Shown here in pieces: positions 11,440 to 23,682 of a DNA stretch of 64,000 nt. The position numbers and the translations under genes were made by a program. The notes beneath the pieces are model-generated. The model saw only the letters and a list, made by a program, of their open reading frames with translations, was not told where the DNA came from and did not search any database. Each line of letters starts with the position of its first letter. The stretch's first letter is position 1. Origin of the DNA: Tuctoria greenei (taxonomy: Eukaryota; Streptophyta; Magnoliopsida; Poales; Poaceae); assembly GCA_036927565.1 (NCBI GenBank), contig JAYESD010000001.1:137753415-137817414 (forward strand). Reading direction: 5' to 3'.

Positions 11440-12542
11440 TATTCATGCTAGCCCGTTGCCCTGTTTTCTCAGTGGACAATCCATGGCAAAGTGGCACACG
11501 TGCTCACAAGTAAAACAAGGATATTGTTTTGATTTATCACCGGCTTAAGGATGGAAGCTAGGTGCATTTGGGTGTGGAACAAATGCACGTGAAGGTTCAA
11601 GTTGCTCCTGTGACTGCGGTTTGGACTGCAGTTGTTGTGGTCTGAATGTTGGAAACCAAACCGAATAGTTTTGAGATTGAATAGGTCATATAGTTGGCTG
11701 CTGCACTTCTTCACCGTATGGCGTACAGTAAACAAACCGGTATTTCTGATAAACAATATCGTTGTCGCTCTAAATCACACTTCTTTTCCTCTTTTCCACC
11801 TGAGTTTTGCGGTGAGCATCCTGTACCATAATGGCAGCATTCACCACCTCGTTGTTGTTGCTACAAGGAAATAACACAAGCTTTTTTAAGTTTGACATTA
11901 AGGCCTCTGTAGAAACAATCACTTTTCTTTACTTCCGTATCCACATATTCGGATGCATAGTGCACCAAGTGATTGAATACCTTTGAATATTAATGGGCAT
12001 CCCTCCCCCTTGCTTTAAGTCTAGGAATTCCTGAAGCTTCCGCAACATGATTGCGAAGAGGATGTGATAGTGTGAAACGCCTCCCAGAATTATGCCCATG
12101 TTACTTGATGTCCAGCGAGCATGGAAGCGACGTGATTCGCCAAGACAGAACCGTGAAGGTTTATGCAATGCAAACAATGTCTTCTGAAGCTCGTTACGTT
12201 CGAACAACCCGAATTTTGACTCGATGGTGCGGAGCCAAAAGTCTGCCTCCATAGGCTCTTTTTCCATGAACACCAGTGGTTGGGTCACCAGGAACTCCGC
12301 GTAAGTGTTCTGGCAATGGCCTTCATCTTGATGTTCCCTTGATGGGACGTATTCTGCACCAAGGTTCGGAGCAACTCGGAACGCTTATCATTCGCACCCA
12401 GAATGGTGATCAAAGTCTCCACCAAGGTGTTCGAAGGAATTGGTGATGGTTGTTGCCGAGGTGCATGCGGCTCCGATAGTGGACAATTATCACCACCATG
12501 ACTCGAACCACCCACCTCGAATGATGGATGAGTGCAAACCAT
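11440..12542 (-). pseudogene. Tekay-M gag (capsid and zinc-knuckle remnant)
   Basis: Gag forms the particle shell and packages element RNA. Residues EPMEADFWLRTIE and, after a frameshifted stretch, LREFLDLKQG-like sequence (11990-12270) match the retrotransposon gag domain of chromovirus-type Ty3 elements. A Cys/His cluster ending CHFAMDCP (11471-11507, minus) is the remains of a CX2CX4HX4C knuckle in which the first half is scrambled. Several frameshifts and stops separate the blocks. The start is uncertain; the frame is open from ~12542. Confidence 0.7.
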
Positions 12543-14646
12543 TCTTCTGCCACAACAATGAATCTACTATGAGATTTGATGTTGCATGTCATATAAGAGA
12601 CAATATATTATACGAGGTACACCATCCATGGACCAACATAACAATAGTAAGTTCCAAAATAATGGACTCCATGGATGGGAGTTCATTTCAACAATTGTTG
12701 GTCACAACGAGACTTCATGTGCGTTATCATACGTACACACCCATTACTCTTTCAATATGACACAAACATGGCCACCGATAGAAATCAGATTTGATTGTGT
12801 CAAATACTCAATTCCACTGGTAACATGTTGAATCAAAACAAATGGATGACTGTTATGAAACTATTGGAAGTACAATCGATAACCAAATTCACAACAAGCC
12901 CAAATTGTTTCAAACCGATCAAGTTTCTATCAAAAAATGACCAGTCTGGACTCAATGGAGCTTTTGATCTCGTTAGAGGAAAAATCATGACTGAGGGTTA
13001 ATAACAAAGTTAAAGCTAACTTCAATACCTTTTCAGAAAGTAGTTACTTGCCCCCAGATCAACTGTGTTTTAAGGGATACGGCTTTGCAAAGTTGACAGA
13101 TTTTCCGAGAGATTTTTACAGCACCTCCTTTGTAAGTGGCTGATTTCAGCACAGTTTTACATACAGATATAATCAAAATTTGACAAACTTTCAATTAAAA
13201 AGTTATCACATATCTTATAAGGTTTCCAAAAATATATCATAAGACCTTTATTGATTTTCATACTGAGAAATATGATCGAAATTGTGAAAAGTACAGAAAC
13301 TCTTCCCAGTTTCTGTTCTTTTTGACAGTATTTGGAAATTTGAACTTTTGACTACTTTTGAAGAGGATTCTATTCAGGGAGCAAACAGAAAAGTTTATAG
13401 GACTTCCACATACTTCCAACGATATATAATACGCTTCCATTGGTTTAACCTTGTTAGTTATGCATTGTCAAAATTCAGCAAATTTCTGCGAGAACCACCC
13501 ACTTGACTTCGGTTATGACAGTTTCTGTTATAGTGCCTCTTCATATTTTAAATGTGAGAATCTGCCATGGATACGAACATAAAACTTGTATAGAACTTCT
13601 CCACTTTTCTAACCATGTACCTGGCGACCATAGTGGTCACATCTACCCAAAGTTATCCCCTAGCAAAGTTTTGTGGACAATTATGCTGGAAAACTCAGAG
13701 GGCCTGAATAGATGATTTGATACACGACGATACTCAAACTACTTTTAGTTCCAGGATAGAGATTATCATTTTAATCTTAGTCCTAGGTTCACATTTTTAC
13801 TTTTTTGTTGGAGTCACATCATTGACAAGGTCATGAATCCTTGATGTGTCCCACGTAACCCGAGATGATATGTCCGTACTACATTCCTCACAAAAGAAAA
13901 GTCTAAACGGTATTTTGGCATATACATACCAACGATGGCACTAAAAATGGTCACTCTCAAATGTGTTCTACTCAAACTACATATAACATGGTTAGTGTAG
14001 CTGCAGAAGACTTGCATTCACAATTCACGCAACTAGCACCTCAAGGGTGGGCCACATAGGCAACATTTCAGGCAGTCACAATACAATATTTGTAAGCAAA
14101 TACAAAAACCTCATATTATTCCATACGGGCCGTCCTCGAAGAAGCCATGTCTCGAGAAATGTGATCGTGTTTTTCACCACACGACAGGGTACTCGAATAA
14201 ACCGCGTATGAGCAAACACGATGAGGTAGTTTATCATGCAACAGATACCACCTACTGCCTAGAGAGGCACACCAATGGTGAGCAATGCCGATCAGATGAT
14301 GACGTTTCCACTCTTTTGCCTGAAGCATGCCAGGGGTCAGCGTTTCATATGTTCTCAGGAACATGAAGAGTTCTAGAGATTCATCTTCACTCTAGTACTA
14401 ACTTACGGGAGACAATCCCATACCACATTCCCCATATCGGGAGCTAACTGAAATTGATCTGCTTTCGGTGGCGTACCTTACTTCACTTACCTGAGTGTAG
14501 GTGCATCATTACAGAATTAATAACAAGTATGTTAACTTTGCCACCTTAAGTAACTATGCTAATAGTAGTTCTTATGTGGGCATACTCTTGAATTCTCACA
14601 AGTATCTTTCTATGTCTCGAAAAATATGCTCTTGTCATGCATGTTG
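12543..14646 (-). other. Tekay-M 5' leader, non-coding
   Basis: No convincing gene. The 820 bases next to the PBS (13838-14646) are clearly related, on the minus strand, to the leader at 33014-33788 of the element at 28191. For example, the block CCCACATAAG...AGCATAGTTACTTAAGGTGGCAA appears in both. The remainder (12600-13838) is AT-rich and resembles inner parts of the giant LTRs. I could not resolve whether it is leader or another fragment. Confidence 0.5.
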
Positions 14647-14663
14647 TGGCTCTGATACCCGTT
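14647..14663 (-). promoter_or_regulatory. primer-binding site of Tekay-M (initiator tRNA-Met type)
   Basis: On the minus strand GGGTATCAGAGCCA follows the LTR end CACA after a short spacer. It is complementary to the 3' end of plant initiator tRNA-Met. Confidence 0.7.
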
Positions 14664-16099
14664 TGTGAGGACCAGAGTCCCGACAATCTAGGAAGCGCAA
14701 TGGGTGTCGTTGTGCGACGCGTCACACAAAAGCACAAATGAAAAGAATACTCAAAATACGTACATAAAGCTTTATTTCACAATATGGTTCTCATTTTACG
14801 ATATAATTTACAACATGCAGCTGAATAAACACAACTCATACTCCCGAGCCTAACTAAGAAGAAGAGAAGTCATCCATGCTCGCGGATGCTTCGCAATAGC
14901 AACACGAACACAATATTTGTGGCATGCAGGATTTCCACTCGACTATGTACCTGAAGGGGAAATGCCACACTTGGAAACCCATCACAATCATTACTTGCAT
15001 CAACAAAATCTTTCCAAATGTGAGCATGAAGGCTCAGCAAGATTTAACAATCACACCTTAATAAACATAAAACTCTTTATGCAGGGACTTTAATATAGTA
15101 AAGGCTGAGTTTGGAGAAATAAATTCGCCTACATGTTCATACTTAGTTTTCATCTTTAAGCATCAGTTAATGGTTCAAGAATCATAAATTTAGTTGGCAC
15201 TATCTCTAAAACATACAAGTTGCAATACAAAAGAATATTTATTTCAGCATATAACATAAGTTCCAACTAATCTTTATTACTACGTCACGACTTAGTGAAC
15301 AAGCGGTACTCATATCCGCGAGGGATGGTGATTCGAATCACTAAACACCCAATTTGGATGACACATAGGCAATTTCAGAAGAGAAGTGTGGTTCTCTTCA
15401 ATACTCGTTGTATGTGACAACCTTTCAAAAGACACCTACATGACGAATCTCAATTGCCCCGGATAGTAGAATCTCTCACGATGCATCCGTTTGATGTGAC
15501 AAAATTCGTGAACGAGTTTCCACCTACCGTGCAGTCGGCCGGCGGCCTGAGGCACTTCAAAAAGTCTTGACACTAAGGTTAACAAGTAACGACGATTAAC
15601 TAGACCTTATAAATCCAGCATGCAACCCGGGGCCTGCAAACGGCACGATCCTTAACTGGCATCAACGGGGCTACAATTCCAACGATCCAACATCGACCTC
15701 ACCATAACCAACCAAGTCCCATTGTGGTATGTGCATTGTCCCACCGTTCGGGTCGAGACAACCTTGCGTGCAGCCACCTACAGAAACCAAATTTCTGGTC
15801 CACATCTCACAATATTAAAGAGTGATATACAATCTGTCATATCGTGAGTAGAGTTCTCTACTCGACTTCCTCTCACTAGTAGAATTCAACTACTCGACTT
15901 TTGGTCTATAAAATGTGACCTCGCGGATAGATTCTAACTACTCGTCTTCTACCGAACCTTCCAAACATAAAATTAAGCATAACATCTCGATATGTGAGGT
16001 CACTCGGCTACCCATACGCTTACTAGTCCCATGGCCATGCAGTTGTGTGTCATCAAGAATAGACCTAGTGCACATATCAAAATATATTCAATAAAGCTT
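14664..16099 (-). mobile_element. Tekay-M 5' LTR, downstream part (R/U5 side)
   Basis: In plus orientation it starts TGTGAGGACC, the reverse complement of the LTR end seen at 32995. It carries inverted copies of the same GTCGAGTAG and CTACTCG motifs as the LTRs at 9970-10040 and 31590-31700. It is cut at 16099 by Copia-M and continues at 27587. No gene is present in this stretch. Confidence 0.8.
16095..16099. repeat. target-site duplication of Copia-M, left copy
   Basis: AGCTT here pairs with AGTTT at 27587-27591, four of five matching, consistent with an old insertion. Joining across the element restores homology to another LTR of the Tekay-like family. Confidence 0.6.
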
Positions 16100-17650
16100 T
16101 TAAAGTAGACTAGAGGGGGGTGAATAGGCGATAATCAAAAATCTATACTTAATTAAAAAATATCCTGTCAATACAAGTCAGACTTGTCTGACTGGAAATC
16201 AAACTTGACTAACTGAAGTCAGACACGTCTGACTCAACTCAGATAAGTCCGACTAAATCTATAGGAAAGTACCAAAAATGATGTTTCTATGTAAACTAGT
16301 GAATGGAAATACGTCCTAGCAGTTCTAGTAGTTGATGGAAACAAGATTAAGTGCTAGAAACAAAGTAACCCTAGATGATCACTAGAAAGTAAGAACTTTG
16401 AGGAAATGTAAATGGAGACAATGGAAAAGAGATTTTTCTTCTGAGTTTTGATTCCACGAAGAAACCTACATCCCCGTTGAGGAGTCCGCAAAGGACCGGA
16501 CCTAACAGCCCTAACTGCGCCAAGACGCTCCAAAGGTCAAGTCTTCGATTGTTCCACTATCACAAGAGATGAAAAACTTCCCTGAATCAAGAAATCACAC
16601 GAGAATTCACTGGGGCGATGCCTAACCGTCTAGGGGAGAACCCCAAGAGTAACAAACACGCAACCACGAAGAAACTCAATGTATCAAACATTGCTCCAAC
16701 CCCTGATGGACTCCTCTTGCCGAATCTAGCAATCGCTTCTTCGCTCTTCCCCAAAAAAGTTGGATTTGGGCTCAAGAGGGTGAAGAACAAGAGAGGAGGC
16801 TTTCTTGAAGGCTTGAGGCGGATCTGAGAGTTTCACTAGGGTTAGGTTTGGTTTGGGGACAAAATCTCCAGCTATTTATACTCCAAAAGTGTTTTTAGCC
16901 GTTTGATGGCAACCCACGTCAGACAAGTCTGACATAATCTCAGACATGTCCGATCTGCTGACATTAGAATCAGTACGACTACCATCTTTGATTTGAATCT
17001 GTTTGCAAAAGCCATGTCGGACAAGTCTGATTAACCTCGGACATGTCTGACATGCAATATGATGTTTTTCAACTCAGACAATTCTGAGGCATTAAGTCAG
17101 CAAAGTCTACCTCGGACATGTTCGACCCACTTCGGACATGACTGAATTCGAATAGACACTTTTGATACATGTCTGAACCCCATCTCAGACAATTTTGAGT
17201 TTCAGACACTTAAAAAATTTTCCAAGCCAAGTACCTCGGACATGTTCAACCCACTTCAGACATGTCTGAATTTCATAGAGGGATTTCAGAAATGTCTGAC
17301 ATATAGATTCGGACATGTCTGAATTCCACCAAAGAGTTTCAGACTTATCCAACCCAAGGTGCCGGACAAGTCCGAACTTGACACATAGGGTCTTACTAAA
17401 ACCTATCCAAGAGGTTGAGCTCCCATTTGACTCACTAAGTTTCCACGCGTCATGTCCCTCTTAATAGTACAACTTTTCCTATGACTCAACGAAAAATGAA
17501 AAACATATTTCTACTCCACTTTTCACGCCTTTTTTCCTTTTTTGTAAATTTCATTATCACTAAATTTTCTGCACAAACTCAACCAAACTAACTAGCCCTT
17601 TAATTATTTTTCATTAATCAACCAAAACCCACAACCTAGATGCTCTTTCA
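16100..17650 (-). mobile_element. Copia-M 3' LTR (left copy)
   Basis: It aligns end to end with 26033-27586. The TG end is mutated to TT at 16100; the other end is CTTTCA. It contains a minus-strand TATA box at 16873-16880 and many imperfect palindromes of GACATGTC / GACTTGTC type, mostly upstream of the TATA (16915-17385) and a second group near 16170-16255. Many palindromes have lost CpG (TCGGAC to TCAGAC). Confidence 0.9.
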
Positions 17651-17668
17651 ATATCCCCCTTTTTGGTG
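17651..17668 (-). promoter_or_regulatory. Copia-M polypurine tract
   Basis: On the minus strand CACCAAAAAGGGGGATAT directly precedes the 3' LTR, the expected place for plus-strand priming. Confidence 0.8.
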
Positions 17669-17992
17669 ATTGATGACAACCAATTAAAGCTTCCAACAAT
17701 TAAATAAAATTTTTGGTTTTGAGTATTAAGAGTCTATGAGCTTCCAATAAAGACGGGTTTCAATGAGCTCATATACTCTGACTACTCGTGGGGTGCCCAT
17801 ATGCATTTTGTGTGAATGTCATTGTGATGCATTATATGAAAGCAAGTGAATAAGCATTGATGATATGAATCGAACTAAAGCATTCATAACATGAATCTAT
17901 CAAAAGCATCACAAGTAGAATGACAAGCTAAATTGTTCACACACACACCACAAAATAAATAAGTACAACTCCATGTCCATTAGCTAAGATAC

Positions 17993-18007
17993 TTTTCCCC
18001 CTTTGGC
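17993..18007 (-). promoter_or_regulatory. internal polypurine tract of Copia-M
   Basis: On the minus strand GCCAAAGGGGGAAAAG occurs about 50 bases after the stop of the downstream ORF. It matches the equivalent place in Copia-P (51959-51973), so the site is conserved between diverged elements. Confidence 0.5.
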
Positions 18008-18053
18008 ATCAAGGCACCAAAAAGGAAAAAAGCTAAGAGTAAAGCCCTAGAAT

Positions 18054-19500
18054 CTACTCCTCGTCGCTCCCTTCCTTACTGCCACTCTCTTGCTCCTCTT
18101 CGTACTCACTTTCTTCATCATCACCAGTACGAGCAGCTACGGGAGCACTAGAGGTAGCACCTGTCCCTAAGAAGTAAACAAGCTCTGATGCGGACAATTG
18201 GGGAAATTCTGTTGGCTCTTAATCCTCGATGTCATCTGACACTGAGGCTTCCCAAGGGGGAAGCTGGAGCTGCTCTCTAATAGATGCGAGATCCCTCTGA
18301 TTCCGCTTTTGCTAACTTCTAAATTGATATTTGAGTGGAGCGACAAACTGAGAACATAGCCTTAAGAATCTTTAATATTCCTGAAGAACAAGAAGGTTGT
18401 TGTTGCACAAGAGGAGGAGGTTGAGTTGGACGCCTTCTGGGAGAGCTAGGCTGAGATGGTGCAGGAGTTGCTCTCAAAGGACAGTGAAGCTTTGAAGGCT
18501 TCTGAGGCACTAGAGGGCTATGCACCACATCCTTCACAAATTTTCGACCAGAAACTATCGCAATAAGCTTCATGATGTATGGGGCATAGCAACAAGGCCA
18601 GGCGGGAGTCTCAGAAGCTAGTCAAATGCATTGAACTTCTGTTGGCTGGCAAGGAGCTTGATGACATTGCGAATGTTGTGATCGGTTGGCATCACCGTCT
18701 TTCGGGGCTATCGTCTATTGTACGAGTCAATTAAGCACTGCATGGAAGGATCTTAGCCTGTGGATGTGAGGACGCTGAGCAGGGTACCCCTCTGAGTAGA
18801 AGTCCTCCATCTTCGCAATAGTCACAAGAGGCTCCTCATGGATCTTCAAGGATGCTTCAAGCAGTGCTCCATACCCAATATGGTAGCAAAATCTTCATAG
18901 ATGACAGAGTATTTTTCACCATTGTTCATCTAGTAGAAACCCTGCTTGTTTGTCCAATAGAACATGGTGGCATAGAACTGTAGAATGACTTCGACGTTCC
19001 ATGGGTAATGCAGCCCCATGATGTCCTTTACCTCATGGAACTCACAAGCATCCTTGACCTCAACAAATAAGAAACCTTTCTTCTGCTGCACTGCCTGCCT
19101 GTCGATCCACTGCCAGTCACCAGATTTTTCTTTGTAGTGCACATGGACCAATAGTAATCCATGTGGAAATAGCTCTAGAAGCGAGGGTCTCTCCCAGTCC
19201 TAGGCATACCATTCACTTACCATCTCTCTGGTTCATGGTATCTTGGATATTCCTCCTGTAGTTGATCTTATTGGTCGGGCAATGAGGGTCGCCGACCGGT
19301 GCATGTAACACGAAAGGTCCAATCTCCACATTCTCTTTAGCAACTTGAGCACCACTACTAGAGTCTCTTGAGGCAACAACGTCCCCCTAATCGGAGTTGG
19401 CATGACAAACGGTGTGCTTGACTCTCTTCGAAGCCCGAGTTGAGGCTTCGCTGTCGACGGCTTGCTTGTCTCTCTATGCACCTTGATTTTCGCGAGCCAT
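18054..19500 (-). pseudogene. Copia-M downstream ORF (third ORF, putative plant transposon protein), decayed
   Basis: This corresponds block by block to the ORF at 50369-51915 in Copia-P. Shared blocks are an N-terminal PxxLHAPxG segment (~19305), a central WID...KKG..F.E region (18930-19110), a KFVKDV..SPLVPQKPS segment (~18495-18545) and a C-terminal SELVYF motif. An acidic tail (DDEESEYEEEQ...GSDEE) ends at TAG 18054-18056. The chosen ATG at 19500 fits the start of the other copy. Two early TAG codons, a TGA and several frameshifts make it non-coding now. Function is unknown. Similar ORFs after pol in SIRE-type elements are sometimes called env-like. I see no convincing signal peptide or transmembrane segment, so I do not call it an envelope. 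Confidence 0.7.
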
Positions 19501-19599
19501 GGCTAGAAAGAGACATAACGGATAGGTAAGAGACAAAGTAAGAGGGATAGAATCATTGATTGATAGTTTGTATAGAAGTTAAGAGGTTAAAGCTATACA

Positions 19600-20210
19600 G
19601 GATCAGACTCTGACTTGAAAGTTAGACTCATTCGACACACTGAGTCGGACTTATTCAAAACAGATGTCGGATATATCCGACCTGTACAGTTTTAACCCTA
19701 ACTGCTATCTAAACTCCACAAATCAAATTTTCTACCAACAAGATTCTACCACAAGTTGTTAATCATGCTAGTGAGCAATTTCATTAACAAGAATACACCA
19801 TGTTGTTGCAAGATCCGAAAGAGTCAAGTAAATAATGGAGAAGATACCTTGAAAAGAGGGGAGAGTAGAGAAGTTCTAATGGGTTATAGATCTATCAAGA
19901 CATGGAGGAGATCAGCCTCACACACTCATTGCAAGAGTCTCAAAATCAATGAAGATCTTGAGAGGGAGAGAGAGAACACGAGTGAGAGGGAGTTTTATGT
20001 GAGGAGAGAGAGAAGAGGCACCATCAGCCTCTTTTGGGGGCCGCAGAATTCCCATGTCGGACTTGTCTGACGAATATGTCCGATAAGTCCGACAGTCTTC
20101 CCAAAACCCTAACCGACCCATGTCGGACTTGTCTGACTCAAGGGTCAAACATGTTTGACTGAGTAAGATAAGTCTGACTTATGAGTCAGGATTTTCCGAC
20201 TCCCCCTGAA
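19600..20210. repeat. palindrome clusters upstream of the Copia-M downstream ORF
   Basis: Copies of CGGACTTGTCTGAC-type palindromes occur at 19610-19690 and 20055-20205. Between them, on the minus strand, lies a pyrimidine-rich CTCTCTCTCC tract (19950-20015). The order pol stop, palindromes, CT-rich leader, palindromes, ORF is the same in Copia-P. Confidence 0.7.
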
Positions 20211-20456
20211 TAGTTGCAGTTTGTAACTAGAGTTTTGACGAGAGGCAAAATAATTTGGACATTATGTACAAGTTTTCACAAAAGATGTTTGCAAACATGG
20301 TCAGTAAGCAATCAATTACCAAACTATGACAATAATTCACAAAGATTCAATAATTTAAAATAGTTTTGTAGAAATTGAGGGGGGTGAGGTTTCGTAAGCA
20401 TGCATGAATTTCGAAGCAAATACAAGTAACAATCAGATGTGCAAGACTCAAGATAC

Positions 20457-21985
20457 ATTTCAAGAATCTAGTATATTGAGCTCACTCCTTAGTTCACAAA
20501 ATCTTTTCTCATCTAAGGGCTTGGTAAAGATATCGGCCAATTGTTTTTCGGTTCTCACATGGGAAATCGCTATGTCTCCTTTGATGGAGTGATCTCTCAA
20601 GAAAAGGTGGCAGATATCAATGTGGTTGGTCCTTAAATGCTGAAATAGATTGTGGGGTATTTTGATAGCACTCTCATTGTCACATCGGAGAGGGATATGA
20701 CGCAAGTTTATGCCATAGTCCCTAAGAGTTTGCCGCATCCAAGGAAGTTGTGCGCAATAACTTCCGACTGCGACATACTCCACTTCGGCCGTGGAGAGAG
20801 CAATGAAATTTAGTTTTTTGAGGACCAAGACACTAGGGACCTACCCAAGAATTGGCAAGTCCCGTAAGTTCCCTTTCTATCTACTTTTGCACCCCGTATA
20901 ATCCGCATCAGAATATCCAATGAGATTACACTTGGAGCCCTTGGGGTACCAAAGTCCTAGGCTTGGTGTGTGAACCAAATATCTAAGAATTCTCTTCATG
21001 ACAGTCAAATGACACATCTTGGGAGCAGGTTGGAATCAAGCACATATTCCAACAGTTAGCATTATATCAGGCCTAGATGCACAAAGGTAAAGTAATAAAC
21101 CTATCATGGAGCGATACCTTTTGGTCCACACGTGGACCATCTTCATTAAGGTCGAGGTGCCCACTGGTTCCCACTAGAGTCTTGATGGGTTTGGCTTTGT
21201 CCATGTCAAACTTCTTGAGGATGACCTGCGTGTACTTTGTTTGACTAATGAATGTGCCTTGCTTGAGTTGCTTCACTTGGAAACCTAGGAGGAACTTCAA
21301 CTCCCCCATCATGGACATCTCAAACCTTTCGGTCATGACCTTGGAAAACTCATCACAAGAAGTTTTGTTAGTAGAACCAAATATAATGTCATTGACATAT
21401 ATTTGGCAAACAAACAAATCATCATTGAAATGCTTAGTAAACAACGTATAATCGACCTTCACAATTTTGAAACCATTTTGAGTTAGAAAGTCTCTAAGGC
21501 ACTCATACCAAGCTCTAGGAGATTGTTTGAGGCCATAGAGAGCCCTACGCAATTTGTAGACATGGTTTGGAAAGTCTTTATCTTCAAAGCCGAGGGGTTG
21601 CTCCACATACACCTCTTCTTTGATTGGACCATTGAGAAAAGCACTCTTGACGTCCATTTGGTATAGCATAAAACTATTGTGAGTAACAAAAGCAAGTAAT
21701 ATGAGAATTAATTCAAGCCTAGCTACAGGAGCAAATGTTTTATCAAAATCCAAACCTTCGACTTATGAGTACCCCTTGGCCATAAGTCGTGGTTTGTTCC
21801 TTGTAACCAGCCCATGCTCATCTTGTTTATTGCAGAACACCCACTTGGTGCCCACAACATTTGCATTTGGTCTCCTCACAAGCTCCCATACTTTGTTTCT
21901 TTCAAAGTTGTTGAGCTCTTCTTGCATGGCCACCGCCCACTCCGGATCTCATAGTGCTTCGTCAACCTTGTGAGGTTCCAAAGTG
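20457..21985 (-). pseudogene. Copia-M reverse transcriptase and RNase H
   Basis: RT copies element RNA into DNA and RNase H removes the RNA strand. The RT fingers and palm are readable (FAPVARLE, YQMDVKSAFLNGPI, QIYVNDIIFGST). The catalytic YVDD box reads YVND: its first Asp codon is AAT, from GAT. The RNase H part at 20460-20828 keeps the family's CDNESAIK and ADIFTKPLDEKRFC blocks. Between them (~20830-21072) the frame is shifted more than once, and an internal stop ends the RT block at ~21073. The last codon cluster ends near 20457. Confidence 0.88.
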
Positions 21986-22094
21986 GAAACAAAAGAGTAA
22001 TGCTCACAAAAAATTACAACACGAGACCGAGTAGTTAACCCCTTGGAGATGAGGATGTTGTCAACATGATGGTCCCTTTGAATGCCTTGATGCA

Positions 22095-23280
22095 CTATTG
22101 GGTGTGGAGCTTCAGTTCTTGGAACTTCATCATCTTCTTCCTCATATTATTTGTCCCCCCATCGATCGATGCGTCCATTTTGAACTTGATCTTGTTGAAG
22201 TGCATCTTGAGGGTCTTGAGCTTGATCATGTGAGGAAGAGCTTGGTCGATTTGTGGGATGGTCACTAGAGTCTTGAGGTTGTTCTTGTGGTCGATTGTCT
22301 CCAAGTGCCATCCTCCCTATCACCACTTGTGGAGTCTCTTCTTGATCTAGCACATAACAATCAACTTGCTCCACTTGGGAGCCATTAGTTTCATCAAACA
22401 CCATGTCACATGCTACTTCAACAATTCCGGAGGATTTGTTGAAGACACGATAGGTGTAGGTGTTTGAGTCATAACCAAGCAAGAAACCCTCATTGGACTT
22501 TGAAGCAAACGTCGAAGTCCTAGGCTTCTTGTTGAGAATACATCATTTGATCCCAAAAACACGAAAATATGCAATGTTTGGTTTGTTACCGGTTAGGAGC
22601 TCATAAGATGTCTTCTTCAATATGCGATGGCGATACAACCAGTTTATGGCATGACAAGCGGTGTTCACCGCTTTTGCCCAAAACTGGTTTGACATCTTGT
22701 ACTCATCAAGTGTGGTTCTAGACATCTCAATGAGAGTCCTATTGTTCCTCTCGGCCACCCTATCTTGTTGAGGGGAGTAGGGGGCCGAGAACTCATGCTT
22801 CATGCCTTCTTCATCCAAAAACTCTTGAATTTGAGTATTCTTGAACTCGGTGCCATTGTCACACCTTATTTTCTTGATTCTCAAGGAGAACTCATTTTAA
22901 GCCCTCCTCAAGTATTTCTTGAGGACACCTTGCATCTCACTCTTACCATGCAAAAAGAACACCCAAGTGTAACATGAAAAATCATCAATAATTACAAGAC
23001 CATATATGTTACCGTCAATGCTTATGTAGGTGATTGGACCGAAGAGGTCCATATTTGCAAGCTCCAATGGTCTTATTGTCATCATGATGTTCTTGGATGG
23101 ATGTTGAGCTCCAACTTGCTTTCCCGCTTGGCATGCGCTACATGGCCCATCCTTGTAAAAAACAACATTCTTCAAGCCACAGATGTGGTCGCCCTTAAGA
23201 AGTTTTTGGAAATTTCTCATCCCAACATGGGCTAGTCTTCTATGCTAAAGTCACCCCATGTTGGTTTTTTCCATTAAGCA
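22095..23280 (-). pseudogene. Copia-M integrase
   Basis: It begins with the H-H-C-C zinc region (HRRLAHVGMRNF, then CSACQAGKQVG at ~23125). The catalytic core follows with first Asp in MDLFGP (~23050), second Asp in CDNGTEF (~22855) and Glu in VAERNNR (~22740). All three catalytic residues are retained, unlike in Copia-P. A frameshift at 22884-22900 and a stop in the pre-integrase region separate the pieces. The C-terminal part (PNIAYFRVFG, GYDSNTYTYRVFNKSSG) runs to ~22380, followed by an acidic/Q-rich linker. Confidence 0.85.
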
Positions 23281-23665
23281 TGTGTCAAGTTGAGCTTTAT
23301 CCGCAGACAAATCCACAAGATAGGGATTTCCTTCAACACGCCCTTAAATGCAATTGATTCATTGCTCCTTCTTGGGACAGTCACACTCTCATTAGTGAAA
23401 AGACAATTATAACCTTTGTCGCATAGTTGTGATATAGACAACAAGTTATAATTGAGTGAATCAACATGTAAAACATGAGAAAGAGTATGATTAGGGGATA
23501 TACCAATTTTACCGGTGCCAAGGATTTTCCCTTGGCTATTATCCCCAAAGTAAATTCCTTCAATTGGATCATCATTTTTCTCATGTTCCATGAACATTTT
23601 CCTCTCTCTAGTCATGTGATTTTTGCATCCACTATCAAGGACCCACTTTGTCCCACCGGAGGGGT
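23281..23665 (-). pseudogene. Copia-M protease
   Basis: The aspartic protease active site reads WVLDSGCKNHMT (minus, ~23620-23650), the intact D-S-G of Ty1-copia retropepsins. The usual GKVLGTGKI-like and LLSISQLCDKGYNCLFT blocks follow. It continues in frame to ~23345, where the pre-integrase region is disrupted. It processes Gag-Pol in a functional element. Confidence 0.85.
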
Positions 23666-23682
23666 ATGCCTACAAAATAGAG

